The notes under the pieces: generated by a model
What the model was told of the DNA's origin: nothing
Databases searched by the model: none
The model's input: only the letters and a program-made list of their open reading frames with translations
Shown here: positions 60,236 to 64,000 of the stretch, piece by piece
Layout: each line of letters opens with the position of its first letter
Position numbering within the stretch: the stretch's first letter is position 1
Made by a program: the position numbers and the translations under genes
NCBI RefSeq assembly: GCF_014145615.1
Contig: NZ_JACIVH010000062.1
Location: forward strand, 1 to 64,000
From: Limosilactobacillus balticus
Lineage (GTDB): Bacteria > Bacillota > Bacilli > Lactobacillales > Lactobacillaceae
Reading direction: 5' to 3'
Length of the DNA stretch: 64,000 nt

Positions 60236-61579
60236 TTATTCAGTCCCTGCTTTAGCCATTGCCGCTTGTCCCAAAATATTAACATAATTAAAGGGGCGGT
60301 CAAAGTTAGGCTGGAACATCGTATCGTACATTCCAAGAAACTCAATTGTATTTTGATTCTGAATACATAATGAAATCAAGCTTAAAGTTTCTGAAATATC
60401 ATGCTTACTCATCATCTGTGCTCCCAAAATCTGTTGGGTATCCTTATCCCAAATCAATGACATCAGAACCGGAGTAGTAGTTGGCATAAATTCTGGACGA
60501 TAATTATCCTCAATTGTCACTACATCAGCATTAAAGCCAGCTTCCTTAGCCCTTTCAAAGGTCAATCCTAAAGAAGCCATATATGTTCCGTCAAGATTCA
60601 AACTCATACTAAGCTGTGTTCCCGAATCTTTCATCTGTTCTCCAGTGATATTATGGGCAACAATTGCGGCTTGGCGAACAGCTTCAGTCGGCTGAGGTTT
60701 ATAAATGTCCTTACCAGTTGGATTATAGTGAATCGTCGTTGACCCACCAATTGCATATATATTAGGATCAGATGTTTGAAGAAACTCATTGACATTAATT
60801 ATCCCATTTTCATCCAGTTTCACTACACCCTCAAAAATAGATGTATCTGGCTTTTGATCTGCCATAACAATCGCCCGACTAACACTGTATGAACCACTAT
60901 CAGTAGCAACCGTGATCCCAATCCCATTATCATCTAATTCGGTAACATGTTCATCCGTAACAACTTTAATATTAGCAGCCGTTAAAATTGTAAGGGCTCG
61001 TTTAGAATATTCTTCTTCAAAATTGTGGTGCAAAATTGGCTCACCATTCGTAAAAAGAGTTACTTCTTTCCCTTTTTGCCGATATGCATCGACTAAGCCT
61101 AAACTAAGCGGATCATTACCAATCACGGCAATTTGTTGGTCAATAGCAGACAGCAAAAGAGCAGCTTTTGCATCTTGTTGGTCCTTGATTAATGTTACAT
61201 TACTGCTATCAATTCCCTTTAAAGCAGGTGCTTCATTTCTTGAGTCGGTAGCAATAATCAGCTTATCGTAATACTCTTCGGAAGTAGTATCATCTAGCAT
61301 TCCCATAACTTTGATCGTTTTTTGCACCGGATCTACACCCATTACAAGGAAACCCATCTTGATATCAGCACCCTTAATTGATAATTGATCCGAGCTTAAT
61401 TCAGTTCGTAGACGAGGTTGTTCCGCATCTTGGTCATCATAGTCATTGATATCATACGTTATTGAGGGAACGACAGCATTGCGGTCATAAATCGTAACCT
61501 CTGTCTCCGGATGACTTCTTAAAATTTGCGACGCGGCTGTCATCCCCGCAAAGGTACAACCGATAATAATAACCCTCAT
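60236..61579 (-). CDS. NADH oxidase paralogue lacking redox Cys and NADH motif
   Basis: A 447-aa protein aligned end to end with the neighbouring NADH oxidase. The first FAD motif 'VIIIGCTFAGMTAA' and the C-terminal domain ('EDNYRPEFMPTTTPVLMSLIWD...FDRPFNYVNILGQAAMA') are kept. The active-site stretch reads PSITYDINDYDD, with Tyr at the place of Cys42, and the NADH loop GGGYIG is replaced by GNDPLS. It should bind FAD but cannot carry out the usual peroxide/oxygen chemistry through a cysteine. The frame is intact, so it is a maintained protein. A partner of Nox, a flavin sensor or an early stage of decay are all possible. Confidence 0.88.
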   Translation of the reverse strand: MRVIIIGCTFAGMTAASQILRSHPETEVTIYDRNAVVPSITYDINDYDDQDAEQPRLRTELSSDQLSIKGADIKMGFLVMGVDPVQKTIKVMGMLDDTTSEEYYDKLIIATDSRNEAPALKGIDSSNVTLIKDQQDAKAALLLSAIDQQIAVIGNDPLSLGLVDAYRQKGKEVTLFTNGEPILHHNFEEEYSKRALTILTAANIKVVTDEHVTELDDNGIGITVATDSGSYSVSRAIVMADQKPDTSIFEGVVKLDENGIINVNEFLQTSDPNIYAIGGSTTIHYNPTGKDIYKPQPTEAVRQAAIVAHNITGEQMKDSGTQLSMSLNLDGTYMASLGLTFERAKEAGFNADVVTIEDNYRPEFMPTTTPVLMSLIWDKDTQQILGAQMMSKHDISETLSLISLCIQNQNTIEFLGMYDTMFQPNFDRPFNYVNILGQAAMAKAGTE

Positions 61580-61672
61580 ATGAACTACTCCTCATCGAAC
61601 TTATTCTTCACTTTTTTATACACAATTAAATTATAAATCTAATATGATAAAGTGCAATATTACTCTTGCCAT

Positions 61673-63979
61673 TTATTTGTCAACATTAACTTTTTCATAT
61701 TCATCTGTCGGGACTTGGTCTAGCAAACTAGTTGTTTCCCCAATCGATACTAAGCTTAACTCATGCATTGCCCGGGAACAAATTGTATATAGCAATTGTC
61801 GCTCATCATTACCGTGGTATTGCTGATCATTCGCATTCCAGACAATAACAGCATCAAATTCCAATCCTTTTGCTAGATATGATGGTACAACAATTGGTCC
61901 TTTTACTAACCGTTGATTTTCTGTCCGAATAAGGGTGGTCTTAATGTTGTTCGCATTTAACTTTTGATACAATTCTTCACTATCTTTGAGGTCTTTACCA
62001 ATAATCGCGACGGCATCATGATCATTTTGATACTTACCAAGAATATCAATAACTGTCGCTACCCCTTTTTGCTCATTCTTAGCTTGATAAACATGGGGCT
62101 TATTGCCTTCACGCTCAAAGGCCTCAATCGCTTCACCATCAATTAAAATGTGTTTAGTAAAGTCGGTAATTTGTTTTGTGGAACGGTAAGACTTAGTTAA
62201 TTGGACAACCTTCGTCTTTTCAGGATCAAACATCGTGCCTAATTGTTTTAATAATGACCGGCTATTCTCATGAGTGAAGATTGCCTGGTTAAGGTCCCCT
62301 AACAATGTGAATTTAGCACGAGGAAAACGATATTTAAGGTAAGCTAGCTGGTAAGCATCATAATCTTGGACTTCATCAACAAAAACGTAACGGATATCAC
62401 GTTGACCATGCTTTCCAGTAATTAAATCATATAGGTACAGATAAATAGTGATTCCGTTGGCACTGATATTACCCTTCTTTAGTTCTTCTTTTACTCCATC
62501 AACATAATCTTTCCACTGTTCTGCAGAAATACCATATTCAGCAATATTAACCAGTTTAGGAGTTACCCGGAGAAGGTGTAAAAATTGTCCATTGATATTA
62601 AGCCATTGGTTATGATCGATGGCCTTTTTTATTGGCATAAATGCCCGCATAACAATTTGACGTGCAAGAAACTTATATTCTTTATCTTCATCTTCAAATT
62701 CACGTGGTTGGTTATTAAATAGGTTATCGATTTCTTCTTTACTTAAGCTTTGGATTTCATCTTCAACCCATTTATTGCGCATTTCAGTACTTACACGGTG
62801 ATTAAGGTATTTAATTAACTCTTCCTTGGTTCCATCTAATCTATTTCCCAGGTTATAGTTGTTATTAAATGAATAGTAAATTTCCTTAATCTTCTCTTTG
62901 CTTAAAAAGACTTTACCATTAAACATGAGGTTGCGGAAACGCATATTAGCATGACCAAGATGATTGGCATAACGCTCTGTTGCCTTGAAATATTGCAAGC
63001 TAGTTAATAGTTGTTGCGCATTCTTAGCTGTTTTATCTTGGTGACTTTCAAATCGTTGTTCTAAGTTCTGAACATGAAGCCTTGGCACTCGCCGATTAGC
63101 GAACTGGAAATAAGTCATCTGGACCATGTTATGCTCACCCAATTCCGGCAAGACTTGATCAATGTAGTCATTAAATAATTGGTTAGGTGAAAATAACACA
63201 ACTTGCGAAGATGTCAAATTGCCGCGATAACGGTAAAGAAGCCAGGCCACTCGTTGAAGAACTGCCGCTGTCTTACCTGATCCAGCAGCCCCCTGAACAA
63301 ACAACAACTCATTTTTCGTATCACGAATAATTTCATTTTGTTTCCGTTGAATTGTCGTTACAATGCTCTTCATCTTGGTACTGGAATGGTTACCAAGAGC
63401 ATCAAGAAGCATCTGGTCACCTACTTGTTCGTCGGTATCAAAGATGGTTACAATTACTCCATCTTTAATTTGGAATTGGCGCTTAAGAGTAAGATCAACC
63501 TCTTGCTCACCTACTGGAGTCTGATATTTAACTTTCCCAAGCTTTCCTTCATAGTAAACAGACGAAATCGGTGCTCGCCAGTCATAAACCAGAAAGTGAT
63601 CTGGCTTATCGGTAAAGGAAGCTAGTCCGATGTATACACTTTCAGATTCGTCAGCCCCTTTTTCACGAAAATCAATGCGGGCAAAGTAAGGTTTCTTTTC
63701 AAGTCGCTGTAAAGTCGCTAGCCGGTCTGCCGCATGTTGCCAACTATTTTGACGTTCATCTAACATCTGTTGTTGAGCACGAAAAGACATGGCCGTATCC
63801 ATCATGCCTGAATAAGTAGTAGTGTTTAAGTGGATATCATCAATTTGCTTATTGATGCCCTTAATATCATGTTGAGCCGTTTTAATCTTTTTTTCTGCTT
63901 TTTGTTCGGCCTGTTTTACTTTATCGATCACATTATCAAGGTACTTTTGTTCTAATTCTTTTTCAGTTTTTGTAGACAT
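61673..63979 (-). CDS. helD: HelD-like RNA polymerase-associated ATPase/helicase
   Basis: HelD proteins release stalled RNA polymerase from DNA. The 768-aa protein has an N-terminal coiled arm (about 1-95, Lys/Glu/Gln-rich), the 'YDWRAPISSVYYE' signature (about 132-144), Walker A GAAGSGKTA (about 230-238), Walker B 'VFVDEVQDYDAYQL', and superfamily-1 motifs near the end ('SYRSTKQITDF', 'VVPSYLAKGLEFDAVIVW', 'LYTICSRAMHELSLV'). I chose ATG 63979 because AGGGAG lies six bases upstream; an ATG at 64000 overlaps that site. The promoter is outside the window. Confidence 0.93.
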   Translation of the reverse strand: MSTKTEKELEQKYLDNVIDKVKQAEQKAEKKIKTAQHDIKGINKQIDDIHLNTTTYSGMMDTAMSFRAQQQMLDERQNSWQHAADRLATLQRLEKKPYFARIDFREKGADESESVYIGLASFTDKPDHFLVYDWRAPISSVYYEGKLGKVKYQTPVGEQEVDLTLKRQFQIKDGVIVTIFDTDEQVGDQMLLDALGNHSSTKMKSIVTTIQRKQNEIIRDTKNELLFVQGAAGSGKTAAVLQRVAWLLYRYRGNLTSSQVVLFSPNQLFNDYIDQVLPELGEHNMVQMTYFQFANRRVPRLHVQNLEQRFESHQDKTAKNAQQLLTSLQYFKATERYANHLGHANMRFRNLMFNGKVFLSKEKIKEIYYSFNNNYNLGNRLDGTKEELIKYLNHRVSTEMRNKWVEDEIQSLSKEEIDNLFNNQPREFEDEDKEYKFLARQIVMRAFMPIKKAIDHNQWLNINGQFLHLLRVTPKLVNIAEYGISAEQWKDYVDGVKEELKKGNISANGITIYLYLYDLITGKHGQRDIRYVFVDEVQDYDAYQLAYLKYRFPRAKFTLLGDLNQAIFTHENSRSLLKQLGTMFDPEKTKVVQLTKSYRSTKQITDFTKHILIDGEAIEAFEREGNKPHVYQAKNEQKGVATVIDILGKYQNDHDAVAIIGKDLKDSEELYQKLNANNIKTTLIRTENQRLVKGPIVVPSYLAKGLEFDAVIVWNANDQQYHGNDERQLLYTICSRAMHELSLVSIGETTSLLDQVPTDEYEKVNVDK

Positions 63980-64000
63980 TTCATACTCCCTACCTTTCAT

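Noticed and set aside
1-64000. tRNA genes, rRNA genes, prophage or insertion sequences
   Set aside because: No cloverleaf, transposase or phage structural reading frame was seen on either strand; negative only to the limits of reading by eye.

Overview
The window looks like chromosomal DNA of a heterofermentative gut lactobacillus, most likely Limosilactobacillus reuteri or a close relative. The basis is low GC, Gram-positive gene grammar (strong AGGAGG ribosome sites, T-box control, LPxTG anchors), very large mucus-adhesin genes and LuxS/NADH-oxidase genes of lactobacillus type. The species call is inference. I saw no tRNA, rRNA, IS element, prophage or CRISPR array. Most genes lie on the minus strand.

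Layout. (1) 1-31.9 kb: three giant cell-wall-anchored adhesin genes on the minus strand fill half the window. The first is cut by the left edge. The first two are tandem paralogues with YSIRK-type signals and Mub repeats. The third has a KxYKxGKxW-like signal, a BspA-like leucine-rich region, a Rib-like domain, about 18 MBG-like repeats and LPQTG. (2) 32-38.7 kb: a 41-codon orphan gene, then luxS-metQ behind a T-box leader (methionine recycling and uptake), a secreted matrixin-like metallopeptidase with a YczE/YitT-like membrane protein, a zinc alcohol dehydrogenase, a DUF2798 protein and a DUF4767 lipoprotein. (3) 38.7-43.6 kb: a 38-aa protein, a GNAT acetyltransferase, a LysM protein with an EF-hand-like loop and Ser/Asp-rich tail plus its small membrane partner, an MFS exporter behind an attenuator-like leader, a candidate small RNA, and a UPF0340 gene. 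(4) 43.6-47 kb: an operon of a Crp/Fnr-type regulator, nucleoside phosphorylase, Pnu-type transporter and phosphopentomutase, with a CcpA (cre) site on its promoter. (5) 47-55.3 kb: an AAA-ATPase remnant, an rRNA methyltransferase, a divergent TetR/YhgE-like pair, guaA, two tiny genes, a DUF4143 ATPase and coaA. (6) 55.4-64 kb: an LTA synthase, a DMT permease, a tandem pair of NADH-oxidase-family flavoproteins of which one has lost its catalytic residues, and helD.

Functional themes are surface adhesion and envelope (adhesins, LysM protein, LtaS), methionine/AI-2 metabolism, nucleoside carbon salvage under catabolite control, and oxygen handling. A dispersed element of about 110-180 bp, with imperfect outer palindrome arms and a terminal GGCTG(G/A)GAGAAAA-type terminator, occurs three times, each time just after a gene's stop codon and in that gene's orientation. 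The less expected items are this element, the apparent NADH-oxidase pseudoenzyme, the attenuator leader with an overlapping small ORF, and several very small genes.
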